Positions 22,242 through 29,962 of a stretch of DNA of 64,000 nucleotides are shown piece after piece. Below the pieces are notes generated by a model that saw nothing but the letters and a program-made list of their open reading frames with translations, did no database searches and was not told the DNA's origin. The stretch is from Algisphaera agarilytica. GTDB taxonomy: Bacteria > Planctomycetota > Phycisphaerae > Phycisphaerales > Phycisphaeraceae. The translations under genes and the position numbers were made by a program. Position 1 is the stretch's first letter, and each line of letters begins with the position of its first letter. Location: the NCBI RefSeq assembly GCF_014207595.1, contig NZ_JACHGY010000001.1, positions 310,001-374,000 on the forward strand. The letters run 5' to 3'.

Positions 22242-24050
22242 TTACTCGGCTTGAGGGGGCGGGTCTTGTTTGCGGGTGTTGATCAGGGAGGCGTCGGGGA
22301 AGACTTCGAAGACGTCGCGCACCAGCGGCAGGTTCAGCGCCTCGCGTCGATCGACGGCGTTGCCACGCATCGAGTTGTCGGGGGCGCCGCCCTGCTGCGG
22401 GCCGCCTCTCTGGGATGTGTCGCCGGTGGCGGGGCGCTGGGTGTCGGCGAGTTGGGCCTGGGTGGCTCGGCCGATGATCTGGGTGATGGTGTCGGCAACG
22501 CGCTGGAGGCGTGGGCCGGTTGCCACGTTGGCCGCGCCGCCGGCGAAACTCATGGTCGACACCAGCGTCGCGACCGCGGGGTTGGACGAGGTGTCGATCG
22601 AATCGATGCGGAAGTGGTCCATCCACGCCGCGGCGTTGGACTGGCCGACGGTGTCGAGGACGGCCTGCCAGACGGCGGCGGGGTTGCTTGCGTCGGCGGT
22701 GGGCATCGCCCCTTGGGCAGTGGGCGGTGGGGTTTGGGCAGTGGGGTTGGGGGCGGCCGCTTGCGGCTTAGCGGGGGTCGCGTGTGATGGGGTCGTACCC
22801 GCGCGGGGGGTATCCGGGGCTTTGTCGCTGCGCTCCGCAGCCCTCGGCTTCGCCTGGGGGTTAGCGGTTAGCTTTTTTTTTTCGGCGATGGCAACGCCGC
22901 CGGACAGAACGGCGCTGACGTCGGCCATCTTCTCGGCGAGCGCCAAACGCACGATCGTCGCGTCGAGCAAAGCCCGGGGGTTGCTGCTGGCTTTGGCGTG
23001 GCGGTGCAGGTTTTCGCAGAGCGCGATCATGTGCACGAGGCCCGCGGCGTCGAAACGCTGGGACTGCTCAACCGCCTGAGGCTTGGCGTCCTCGGACAGC
23101 TCGATCAATTCGCTGTCGGGGCCGCACGCCGCGACGAGCATGAGTTGGCGTAGCCGTTCGATCAGCACCTCGACGAGTTGGTCCTGGCCGATGCCGCGAC
23201 CGAGCAGGTCGGCCGTGGCGGTGAGGGAAGCCTTCACGTCTCCATTCGCCAACGCATCGATCAGCGCCGCGATCAGCTCGGCGTCCGGCAGCCCGAGCAT
23301 GTCTTGCAACACCTTCGCGGTCAGCGGCGACTCACCCGTCGCCAGCAAGCGATCCATCAGCGACAGCGCATCCCGCATCGAGCCGTTGCCCAGCCGGGCG
23401 ACCTGCCACACGACTTCGCTGTCGGCCTCGACGCTCTCGCCCTTGAGCACCTCGCTCAGGTGATCGGCGATCTTGCCCGTGGCGATGTTGCGGAAGTCGA
23501 ACCGCTGGCAGCGCGACTGGATCGTCGGCGGCACCTTGTGCGGCTCGGTCGTGCACAGGATGAACTTCACGTGCGACGGCGGCTCTTCCATTGTCTTGAG
23601 CAGCGCGTTGAACGCGGCGCCCGAGAGCATGTGCACCTCGTCGATGATGTAGATCTTGTAGAGAGCGTTGGCTGTGGGCGAGAGCCCGGCATTCGCGATG
23701 AGTTGGCGGGCTTGGTCGACCGAGTTGTTGGACGCCCCGTCGATCTCGATGACGTTGAGGTCCTCGCCCTTCATGATGGCCTCGGCCATGCGCTGCTGGA
23801 CGTCGTCCTCGGGGTACTCGGTGCCCTCGACCGCGGGGGCGTCGTCGATCGTGGCCGGGGCGTTGAGCGCCCGGGCGAAGATCCGCGCCATCGAGGTCTT
23901 GCCGACCCCGCGCGTGCCGCAGAACAGGTAGGCGTGGGCCACCCGCTCGGACTTGATCGCGTTGATCAGCGTCGACGCGATCGGCTCCTGGCCCACGACA
24001 GAGCCGAAGGACTGCGAGCGGTAGCGTCGGGCTAGAACCGTATAAGCCAT
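22242..24050 (-). CDS. dnaX: DNA polymerase III subunit tau (and possibly gamma)
   Basis: Clamp-loader ATPase of 602 residues. Visible are YLFCGTRGVGKTSMARIFARAL (Walker A, residue 43 on), VIEIDGASNNSVDQ, IYIIDEVHMLSGAAFNALLKTMEEPP (Walker B) and QSRCQRFDFRNI (arginine finger region). The four-cysteine zinc module normally between Walker A and EIDAASN is missing: the segment NAPATIDDAPAVEGTEYPEDD has no cysteine. From about residue 390 the sequence becomes low-complexity. An A10 run at 22873-22882 (codons EKKK) is a likely slippage point. A family J repeat is embedded near 22756-22777. ybaB follows; the SRP RNA gene precedes. Confidence 0.93.
   Translation of the reverse strand: MAYTVLARRYRSQSFGSVVGQEPIASTLINAIKSERVAHAYLFCGTRGVGKTSMARIFARALNAPATIDDAPAVEGTEYPEDDVQQRMAEAIMKGEDLNVIEIDGASNNSVDQARQLIANAGLSPTANALYKIYIIDEVHMLSGAAFNALLKTMEEPPSHVKFILCTTEPHKVPPTIQSRCQRFDFRNIATGKIADHLSEVLKGESVEADSEVVWQVARLGNGSMRDALSLMDRLLATGESPLTAKVLQDMLGLPDAELIAALIDALANGDVKASLTATADLLGRGIGQDQLVEVLIERLRQLMLVAACGPDSELIELSEDAKPQAVEQSQRFDAAGLVHMIALCENLHRHAKASSNPRALLDATIVRLALAEKMADVSAVLSGGVAIAEKKKLTANPQAKPRAAERSDKAPDTPRAGTTPSHATPAKPQAAAPNPTAQTPPPTAQGAMPTADASNPAAVWQAVLDTVGQSNAAAWMDHFRIDSIDTSSNPAVATLVSTMSFAGGAANVATGPRLQRVADTITQIIGRATQAQLADTQRPATGDTSQRGGPQQGGAPDNSMRGNAVDRREALNLPLVRDVFEVFPDASLINTRKQDPPPQAE
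22756..22777. repeat. Family J repeat inside dnaX
   Basis: GGCCGCTTGCGGCTTAGCGG lies within the low-complexity linker of dnaX. The same core is paired in inverted orientation at 50641-50693. Confidence 0.7.
22873..22882 (-). promoter_or_regulatory. A10 slippage site in dnaX
   Basis: Ten consecutive A on the coding strand (GAA AAA AAA AAG CTA ACC GCT AA). With nine A the next codon after AGC is TAA; with eleven A the frame reads GCT AAC CGC TAA. Either error ends translation near residue 394-397, giving a product with the size of a gamma subunit. Confidence 0.65.
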
Positions 24051-24055
24051 GATTC

Positions 24056-24083
24056 AGTGACGAGTGATCAGTGAACAGTGATG
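24056..24083. repeat. Heptamer array upstream of dnaX (left arm)
   Basis: Four units of the type AGTGANN (AGTGACG, AGTGATC, AGTGAAC, AGTGATG), starting 5 bases upstream of the dnaX ATG. Inverted counterpart at 24119-24146. Confidence 0.85.
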
Positions 24084-24118
24084 AGTTCAACGCATGATAC
24101 CGGCCAGGACGGTACAGC

Positions 24119-24146
24119 ACTGTTCACTGGGTACTGTTCACTCATC
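24119..24146. repeat. Heptamer array upstream of dnaX (right arm)
   Basis: Four units of the type ACTGTTC (with ACTGGGT and ACTCATC), inverted relative to 24056-24083 and separated from it by 35 bases. Confidence 0.85.
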
Positions 24147-24180
24147 ACTGCGTTTCGCGGCTTCGCCGCAAACGCCCCGT

Positions 24181-24293
24181 GGAGAGACGGCCAGGACACC
24201 GACGGCACCGGGCCGACGACACTTAGGGCTGCTCCGGTCAAGGCCTGACCCGATTCGTGAGCCGTCCCGTGCATCGAGCCCAGCCGCCTCTCC
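24181..24293 (-). ncRNA. ffs: Signal recognition particle RNA (4.5S type)
   Basis: On the minus strand GGGTCAGG-CC-TTGACC-GG-AGCAGCCC (24217-24252) matches the conserved helix 8 of bacterial SRP RNA, including both strands of the symmetric loop (CAGG and AGCAG). The ends GGAGAGGCGGCTGGG (24279-24293) and CCTGGCCGTCTCTCC (24181-24195) form a 15-bp helix with three wobbles, defining a 113-nt hairpin. Inner pairing includes GCACGGG with CCCGGTGC. The apical loop is not the usual GGAA. It lies upstream of dnaX on the same strand, a known linkage of this gene. Confidence 0.85.
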
Positions 24294-24573
24294 AACAAGG
24301 CGTTCACGGCCCGAGATCACCTCAAGCCGAGCCACGAACAATAACCGCCCCGACGCCCCCCGGCAAACCCGCCACCCTCTCTTACCCAAAGCCCCAAACT
24401 ACGCGCCCCGGCCCCCGACAAGGCCTGGCCTGAACCCGCCGGAGCCGCCCTCCGTCTACGCGACCGCAGCCAACTCTAGACACCCCGGGCAAAGGCTTTA
24501 TGCTCTATAGGTATACATCTGTCGGCCGCATCCCCATCCATCCCCCGCCGACTCCGCTCTCAGGAATCTCGAC
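24294..24573. other. Spacer between SRP RNA and PIN-TRAM gene
   Basis: A C-rich 280-base stretch. The open frames across it are low-complexity and not convincing. It should contain the ffs promoter (reading left) and that of the 24574 gene. I see no clear box for either. Confidence 0.4.
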
Positions 24574-25893
24574 ATGATTTTGTTCATCCTCCGCGGCGCG
24601 TTTCTTGTCCTGGTCGCCGCTGTGATCTCACTTTTTGTGGGCAAAGAGTTTCAGGCCCAGGCCGGGCTGGGCTTCGGGCCAATCGCCGCGATCATCGGGA
24701 TCGCGATCGCCGTGGCCGTGCTGGTCATCGGGCTGGACACCGGCACCAAGGACAAAAAACTGTCCTCGGTCTCGGGCGTGTTCCTCGGGTTGATCGCGGG
24801 CCTCATCGTGGCCTACGCCTTGTCCTTCGTCGTGGACCTCGTCGGCGCCTACACCGAACCCACGGTTGACGGCGTCAAACCCACCATCACCGAAACCGAG
24901 TTCCAGGCCCTCAACTCCGAAGAGGTCATCCTGTTCGAAGCCCGCGTGGCCGAGTATCAGGCCCAGCTCGACCGCGTCGAGGCCTTCGGCAACCTGCTCA
25001 GCGGCATCAAGGTCATCATCGGCCTGATCACCTGCTACGTCGCCATCTCGCTGGTCCTTCAAACCAAGAACGACTTCCGCTTCGTCATCCCCTACGTCGA
25101 GTTCGCCAAGGAAGTCCGCGGCAACCGGCCGACGCTGCTGGACACCTCGGTCATCGTCGACGGCCGGATCCTCGACATCATCGACACCAAACTGATGCAG
25201 GGCTCGCTCATCGTGCCCAAGTTCGTGCTCGACGAGCTGCAACTCATCGCCGACTCTTCGGACAAGATCAAGCGCTCCCGCGGACGACGGGGCCTGGACA
25301 TCCTGCAGAAGCTGCAGGGCTCGACCATCATCGACGTCCACATCGAAGAGAAAGACGCCGAGGGCAACAACGTCGACCAGAAACTCATCGCGCTGGGCCA
25401 GGAACTCAAAGCCCGCGTGATGACCAACGACTTCAACCTCAACAAGATCGCCACCCTTCGCGGCGTGGATGTGATCAACCTCAACGACCTGGCCAAGGCG
25501 CTGCGCCCGGTCGTCCTGCCCGGCGAACACCTGCACGTAAAACTCGTCAAGCCCGGCGAGTCCGGCACCCAGGGCGTGGGCTATCTCGATGACGGCACCA
25601 TGGTCGTGGTCGAGGGCGGTCGCACCCACCTGGGCCATCAATGCGATGTGGTTGTGACCTCGACGCTGCAGACTTCCGCGGGCCGCATGATCTTCGGACG
25701 GTTCGCCCACGAAGACGACCCGGACGAAGAAACCCCTGAAGACGGGGCATCGCAGTCCGACCCGGAGCCGCCTCAACCCGCCGCCCCGGAGACTCCTTCC
25801 GAATCGCACACGCATCCAGCCCCTGCCGCCACCGCGCCGCCCAAGTCCAACCCCCGGGCCGCATCCACCCGCCGCAACCCCCGACGCGGATAA
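24574..25893 (+). CDS. PIN and TRAM domain membrane protein (YacL-like)
   Basis: A 439-residue integral membrane protein. Four hydrophobic segments occupy residues 1-30, 33-50, 65-95 and about 145-165. A PIN nuclease domain follows from residue 188, with LLDTSVIVDGRILDI, FVLDELQLIADS and the late acidic MTNDFNLNKIA. A TRAM RNA-binding domain covers about 315-375 (HVKLVKPGESGTQGVGYLDDGTMVVVEGG). The C-terminal 60 residues are proline- and acid-rich. This is the architecture of Bacillus YacL, thought to be a membrane-tethered RNase. It stands alone. Confidence 0.9.
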   Translation: MILFILRGAFLVLVAAVISLFVGKEFQAQAGLGFGPIAAIIGIAIAVAVLVIGLDTGTKDKKLSSVSGVFLGLIAGLIVAYALSFVVDLVGAYTEPTVDGVKPTITETEFQALNSEEVILFEARVAEYQAQLDRVEAFGNLLSGIKVIIGLITCYVAISLVLQTKNDFRFVIPYVEFAKEVRGNRPTLLDTSVIVDGRILDIIDTKLMQGSLIVPKFVLDELQLIADSSDKIKRSRGRRGLDILQKLQGSTIIDVHIEEKDAEGNNVDQKLIALGQELKARVMTNDFNLNKIATLRGVDVINLNDLAKALRPVVLPGEHLHVKLVKPGESGTQGVGYLDDGTMVVVEGGRTHLGHQCDVVVTSTLQTSAGRMIFGRFAHEDDPDEETPEDGASQSDPEPPQPAAPETPSESHTHPAPAATAPPKSNPRAASTRRNPRRG

Positions 25894-26105
25894 CCCCCGG
25901 CCGCTCTCGGCCTCCGCTACGTTCCGTGGCAGAGGCGTGGCCGTTTACTGATCCCTACAGGCGTTACCGCCAACACGGGCCACCGGGTCCGTTTGAGGTT
26001 ATCCCGTCTCACGCTTCACCGACCGCCACAAGGCGTCGATGCGATGGCGTGAACTCGGGGATGTCTATCGGCCTGTACACGCCGATTCTGATTCAGGAGA
26101 AAACT

Positions 26106-26825
26106 GTGCTCGAACCCTCCCGCCACCCGCGTGGTTTTACCATCATTGAACTGCTGGTGACCATCGCGATCATCGCCGTCCTGGTGGCCATCGCCACCCC
26201 CGCCATCCTCAAGGCGAACACCGCCGCGCAGGAAGTCAAATGCCTGACGAACATCCGCTCGATCGGCCAGGCCACCCTGCTCTACACCAACGACCACACC
26301 CAGAACTTCCCCGTGGGCCTCGGCAACGACCTGAACCTGCTGAACCTCGTCGGCAAACGCGGAACCAACAACGGCATCGGTGGCGTCGAGCCCGAAGACC
26401 GCCTGCTCTACGACTACGTCAACCAGCAAACCGACATCGCCGCCTGCCCGTTGGATATAGGCTTCGACAACAGCCTGAGCTGTTTCGATCTATACGGCTC
26501 GTCCTACCTTTATATGGACAGCAACACCAACAGCCCCACCACCCGCTACCGGGGACGCAACGACATCTGGTCGCTGGAAGGCCACCGGACAACCCGCGTC
26601 ACGGCCCCCAAGAAGAAGATGCTGATCGGCGAAGCCACGGTCATCCGGGCATCCTCGAACCCCAACCACCACTGGCACAACGACGAGGCCAACCTGAAGG
26701 GCTCGATGTCCTTTGTCGACGGACACGCCGAGGTCGTCGAGCACAAGACCGACGAGAACGGTAGGTACCGGAACTACAACCGGGCCACCATCGAAGGATG
26801 GGCCACTCAAGACGACTATTACTAA
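26106..26825 (+). CDS. Prepilin-type N-terminal domain protein with H-X9-DG-like C-terminus
   Basis: A 239-residue pseudopilin-like protein of the kind abundant in planctomycetes. The prepilin cleavage/methylation motif is HPRGFTIIELLVTIAIIAVL near residue 6, cleaved after the glycine by a prepilin peptidase. The C-terminal SSNPNHHWHNDEANLKGSMS leading to FVDGHAEVV is the histidine/DGH motif of the DUF1559-like group. I choose the GTG at 26106 because AGGAGA lies 6 bases upstream and the leader is then short and basic; an ATG at 26058 would add 16 residues. A terminator follows. Confidence 0.85.
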   Translation: MLEPSRHPRGFTIIELLVTIAIIAVLVAIATPAILKANTAAQEVKCLTNIRSIGQATLLYTNDHTQNFPVGLGNDLNLLNLVGKRGTNNGIGGVEPEDRLLYDYVNQQTDIAACPLDIGFDNSLSCFDLYGSSYLYMDSNTNSPTTRYRGRNDIWSLEGHRTTRVTAPKKKMLIGEATVIRASSNPNHHWHNDEANLKGSMSFVDGHAEVVEHKTDENGRYRNYNRATIEGWATQDDYY

Positions 26826-26860
26826 GTCGCCCAAAGCACCATCAATCCAGATTTCGTTTT

Positions 26861-26890
26861 AAACCCGCGGCAAAACCGCGGGTTTTCTCT
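26861..26890 (+). terminator. Intrinsic terminator
   Basis: AACCCGCGG (26862-26870) pairs with CCGCGGGTT (26876-26884), loop CAAAA, followed by TTCTCTT. It ends the pseudopilin-like gene. Confidence 0.88.
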
Positions 26891-27171
26891 TATTTCCACC
26901 GACTCGGAGCCACACGATCGGGGCCGGGTTGTAACGGTTATGCCTGAACTACGGCCACTTGACCACGGTCTTCTGAAAAATAGTGGGTTTTGGGGATGAA
27001 GAGTTCGCGTGCTCTCGGAGCCGTGCTACTTTTCGATCGAACGAAGGGGGTGGACTCGCCGCCAAAGGCACCACTCAGCATCTCAGACGCCTTGATCCGC
27101 CGACGTCGGCGGAGGGTATCCCTACATACGGGCACATCTATCATCGCCCACCGATCAAGAGGAACAGCATC
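26891..27171. other. Spacer upstream of the sorted surface protein gene
   Basis: About 280 bases with no convincing gene, presumably the promoter and a long leader. Lower GC at 26935-27030. An open frame through it joins the downstream gene but shows no protein-like character. Confidence 0.4.
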
Positions 27172-27663
27172 ATGAAGAAACTCCTTACCACGCTCGCCGC
27201 CGCTGCCATCGCAGTCACCTTCACCGCCGCCCCGGCCCAAGCCGGCTCCGCCTTCGGTGGCAACAAATCCTTCAACCTCAAGAAGTACCAGGTCAACTGC
27301 TTCCCCGTCCAATTCGCGGGTGACCGCGACCGTGGCGGTGACCGCGACCGCATGGACCGCAAAGACCGCAACGGCAAGAAAGCCCAGAAGCCGCTCTTCA
27401 AGAAGTTCGATCCGCCCAAGAAGGCCAAGAAGAACGACGGCCCCAAGAAGAACAAGAAGTACAACAAGCCCGGCAAGAAGTTCGGCAAGTTCTGCCTGCC
27501 CCCCAAGGACATCTGCAAGCCCGGCAAGAAGGACCGTCGCCCCAAGCGTGGCGGTGGTAAGTGCGAAGCCGTGCCCACCCCCAGCGCCGCCGCGGCCGGC
27601 ATGATCGGCCTCGCCGCCCTCGCCGCCCGTCGCCGTCGTGGTACCGAAGACGCTGAAGACTAA
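27172..27663 (+). CDS. Exported lysine-rich protein with C-terminal sorting signal
   Basis: A 163-residue protein with signal peptide MKKLLTTLAAAAIAVTFTAAPAQAG (cleavage after AQA), a very basic middle (repeated KKNKK, GKKFGK, PKKAKK blocks and DRDRGGDRDR), three CxxP-like cysteines, and a C-terminal tripartite signal: VPTPSAAAAG, a hydrophobic stretch MIGLAALAA, then RRRRG. That tail is the PEP-CTERM-like sorting signal seen in Phycisphaerae, normally removed by an exosortase-type enzyme. Function of the basic body is unknown. Strong terminator downstream. Confidence 0.82.
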   Translation: MKKLLTTLAAAAIAVTFTAAPAQAGSAFGGNKSFNLKKYQVNCFPVQFAGDRDRGGDRDRMDRKDRNGKKAQKPLFKKFDPPKKAKKNDGPKKNKKYNKPGKKFGKFCLPPKDICKPGKKDRRPKRGGGKCEAVPTPSAAAAGMIGLAALAARRRRGTEDAED

Positions 27664-27687
27664 GCCTCAACACCGCTCTCCAAATCC

Positions 27688-27721
27688 GAAAGCCCACGCC
27701 ATCCCGGCGTGGGCTTTTTTA
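27688..27721 (+). terminator. Intrinsic terminator
   Basis: AGCCCACGCC (27691-27700) pairs with GGCGTGGGCT (27706-27715), followed by TTTTT. Confidence 0.92.
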
Positions 27722-27783
27722 CGTCCCCACCCCGCGTTGCCTAAAGTTAATCAGCGTAAACAGAGCCAAACTCGGAACCGATC

Positions 27784-28059
27784 ATGCGACACGCCTCCCA
27801 TATCCGCCGCGTCTTCCCCCCGCTCCTGCTCGGACTCGCCGCCACCCTGATCGGCTGCTCCGCCCTCTACGACGCGGGGTTCCGCTCGAACGAGGCACGC
27901 TACGAGGAGTTGGCCGCCCCCGACGTCTCCGGGCTGTCTCCCGAAGAGGCGCAGGAGAAGATCGACGCCGCCGAGAACCACGCGCGTCGCGTCGAGTTCA
28001 TCGAACGCCAACGCAAACTCCGACAACTCGGCGGCGGCGCGAGAACGCCCGGAGGCTAA
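27784..28059 (+). CDS. Small lipoprotein
   Basis: A 91-residue protein with signal peptide MRHASHIRRVFPPLLLGLAA ending in lipobox LIGC (cysteine near residue 25). The mature part is mostly helical and charged (VSGLSPEEAQEKIDAAENHARRVEFIERQRKL) with a glycine-rich end. No family recognised. It is followed after 54 bases by the esterase gene on the same strand, which could be co-transcribed. Confidence 0.68.
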   Translation: MRHASHIRRVFPPLLLGLAATLIGCSALYDAGFRSNEARYEELAAPDVSGLSPEEAQEKIDAAENHARRVEFIERQRKLRQLGGGARTPGG

Positions 28060-28113
28060 ACCCCGCCAACCAGACCCATCGCAATAGGCAGGCGTTACCC
28101 GCGTTTCATCGCT

Positions 28114-28989
28114 ATGAAGATTTCACCGCCATCTCTCATCGCTCTCGCCATCGCCCCGCTGATCGCGCTCTCGTGGCCCGCCCCCTCCGCCGCAGACCCC
28201 ACCCCGGTGTTGAATCAGCCCTACGTCGAGAACGCCGCCGACCGGCAGACGCTCGACATCTACCCGGCCTCTGAGCAGGTCACACCCGATCAACCCAAAC
28301 CCGCGATCATCTTCATCCACGGCGGCGGCTGGATGCGGGGCGACAAACAATCCGCCGCCCGCTTCGCCGACACGTTTACCGAGTCGGGCATTCACGTCAT
28401 CAGCCTCGGCTATCGCCTGGTCCCCGATGTCGCCTGGCCGGAGAACGCACGCGATCTCGCCGCCGGTGTCGACTGGGTGTTCCGGCATGCGCAAGAGCTG
28501 GACATCGACCCGCAGCGCATCACGCTGATGGGGCACTCTGCGGGAGCACACCTGGCCGCCGTCCTCGGCGCCGATGCGCGTTGGCTGGCCGAGCACGACC
28601 AAAGCCCCGCCCGGCTGCGCAGCGTCGTGCTGCTCGATGGGGCCGGCTACCACATCCCCAACGTCATCGCGGAGAAGGTCGCCCTCCGCCCCGAGCTGTA
28701 TTCCACTGCGTTTGGCAACGACCCCGAAGGCTGGGCCGACGCTTCCCCCGCACTGAACGTCAGCCCCGACGAGGGCTGCGGCACGTGGGTGTCGATCATC
28801 AACGACGACCGCGAGGTGTCGCACCACCAGTCCGGGTTCCTGTTCGAGGCACTCCGCCAGGCGGGCCACGAAGACACCACCCTCCTCCCGGTCAAGGAAT
28901 CCCACCGCGATGTCGCGCTCAGCCTCGGCAACCCCGACGACCCCGAGGCCTTGTACATCATCGAGCTCGCCAAGTCCCCGCGACCGTAG
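28114..28989 (+). CDS. Exported alpha/beta-hydrolase (carboxylesterase-type)
   Basis: A 291-residue secreted esterase. Signal peptide MKISPPSLIALAIAPLIALS ends near SAAD. The oxyanion motif FIHGGGWMRGDK is near residue 67, the nucleophile elbow MGHSAGAHLAAVLG near 139, and a likely catalytic histidine in KESHRDVAL near 265, with an aspartate in INDDREVSHH. This is the hormone-sensitive-lipase/BD-FAE pattern; planctomycetes use such enzymes on acetylated or feruloylated polysaccharides, but the substrate here is not indicated by its neighbours. Confidence 0.85.
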   Translation: MKISPPSLIALAIAPLIALSWPAPSAADPTPVLNQPYVENAADRQTLDIYPASEQVTPDQPKPAIIFIHGGGWMRGDKQSAARFADTFTESGIHVISLGYRLVPDVAWPENARDLAAGVDWVFRHAQELDIDPQRITLMGHSAGAHLAAVLGADARWLAEHDQSPARLRSVVLLDGAGYHIPNVIAEKVALRPELYSTAFGNDPEGWADASPALNVSPDEGCGTWVSIINDDREVSHHQSGFLFEALRQAGHEDTTLLPVKESHRDVALSLGNPDDPEALYIIELAKSPRP

Positions 28990-29050
28990 GCCCCCACGCC
29001 TGCGGCTCGAGGCATTTCGAATCCGGATCGAGTCGCGGTAAACTGATTCG

Positions 29051-29962
29051 ATGTCCGCACCATTCGCCGTCGCTGCGCTCTACCGCTTCGTCCGCCTGCC
29101 CGACCCCGCGTCGATGCAGCCGGCGATGCAGGATCGCCTGCGCGACGCCGGGCTCTGCGGGACGCTGCTGCTCGCTGAGGAAGGTATCAACGGCACGATC
29201 GCCGGGCCGCCCGAGGCGTTGCGTGGGTTTGTCGAAGCGCTCAAGACCGACCCGCAGTATGGGGGCCGTTTCGCCGACCTGGATGTGAAATGGTCGACCG
29301 CCGAGGACAAGCCCTTCCGCAAGGCACGCGTCCGGCTCAAAAAAGAAATCGTGACCATGGGCGTGCCCGAGGTGAACCCCGGCGACCCGGAGAACGTCGG
29401 CCGATACGTCGACCCCGACGAGTGGAACCGGCTTTTGGATGACCCCGAGGTCGTGCTCATCGACACCCGCAACGACTACGAATTCGAGATCGGCACGTTC
29501 GAGTCCGCCGCCGGCCCCGCGGTCAATCCCAACACCCACACCTTCCGCGAGTTCCCCGCGTTCGTCGCCGAGCAGCTCGATCCCGGGAAGCACAAGAAGG
29601 TCGCCATGTTCTGCACCGGCGGCATCCGCTGCGAGAAGTCCACCGCCCTGCTCAAATCCCAGGGCTTCGAGGACGTCGTGCACCTGCGTGGCGGGATCCT
29701 CAAGTACCTCGAGACCGTGCCGGAACCCGAGTCGAAGTTCAACGGGGCGTGTTTCGTCTTCGACCGCCGGGTCGCGGTGACCCACGGCCTGGAAGAGACC
29801 GACCACGAGCTCTGCTACGCCTGCGGCTGGCCAACCACCCCCGCCGACCGAGCCCACCCGGACTACACCCCGGGCATCGCCTGCCCCCGCTGCGTCGGCC
29901 AACACACCCCCGAACAGATCGCACGGTTCACGATGCGTCAGAGCCAGATCGCTGCGGGCTGA
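29051..29962 (+). CDS. trhO: tRNA uridine(34) hydroxylase, rhodanese family
   Basis: TrhO (YceA) makes 5-hydroxyuridine at position 34 of certain tRNAs. The 303-residue product has an N-terminal ferredoxin-like domain (residues 5-95, containing GLCGTLLLAEEGINGTIAG), a rhodanese domain with VLIDTRNDYEFEIGTF and the catalytic-cysteine loop FCTGGIRCEKST near residue 195, and a C-terminal zinc-ribbon-like segment CYACGW...CPRCVGQ. Length and domain order match the family. It stands alone. Confidence 0.93.
   Translation: MSAPFAVAALYRFVRLPDPASMQPAMQDRLRDAGLCGTLLLAEEGINGTIAGPPEALRGFVEALKTDPQYGGRFADLDVKWSTAEDKPFRKARVRLKKEIVTMGVPEVNPGDPENVGRYVDPDEWNRLLDDPEVVLIDTRNDYEFEIGTFESAAGPAVNPNTHTFREFPAFVAEQLDPGKHKKVAMFCTGGIRCEKSTALLKSQGFEDVVHLRGGILKYLETVPEPESKFNGACFVFDRRVAVTHGLEETDHELCYACGWPTTPADRAHPDYTPGIACPRCVGQHTPEQIARFTMRQSQIAAG

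Noticed and set aside
24094-24510. 138-residue open frame across the SRP RNA region
   Set aside because: Low-complexity proline/arginine/serine sequence on the strand opposite a well-supported structured RNA.
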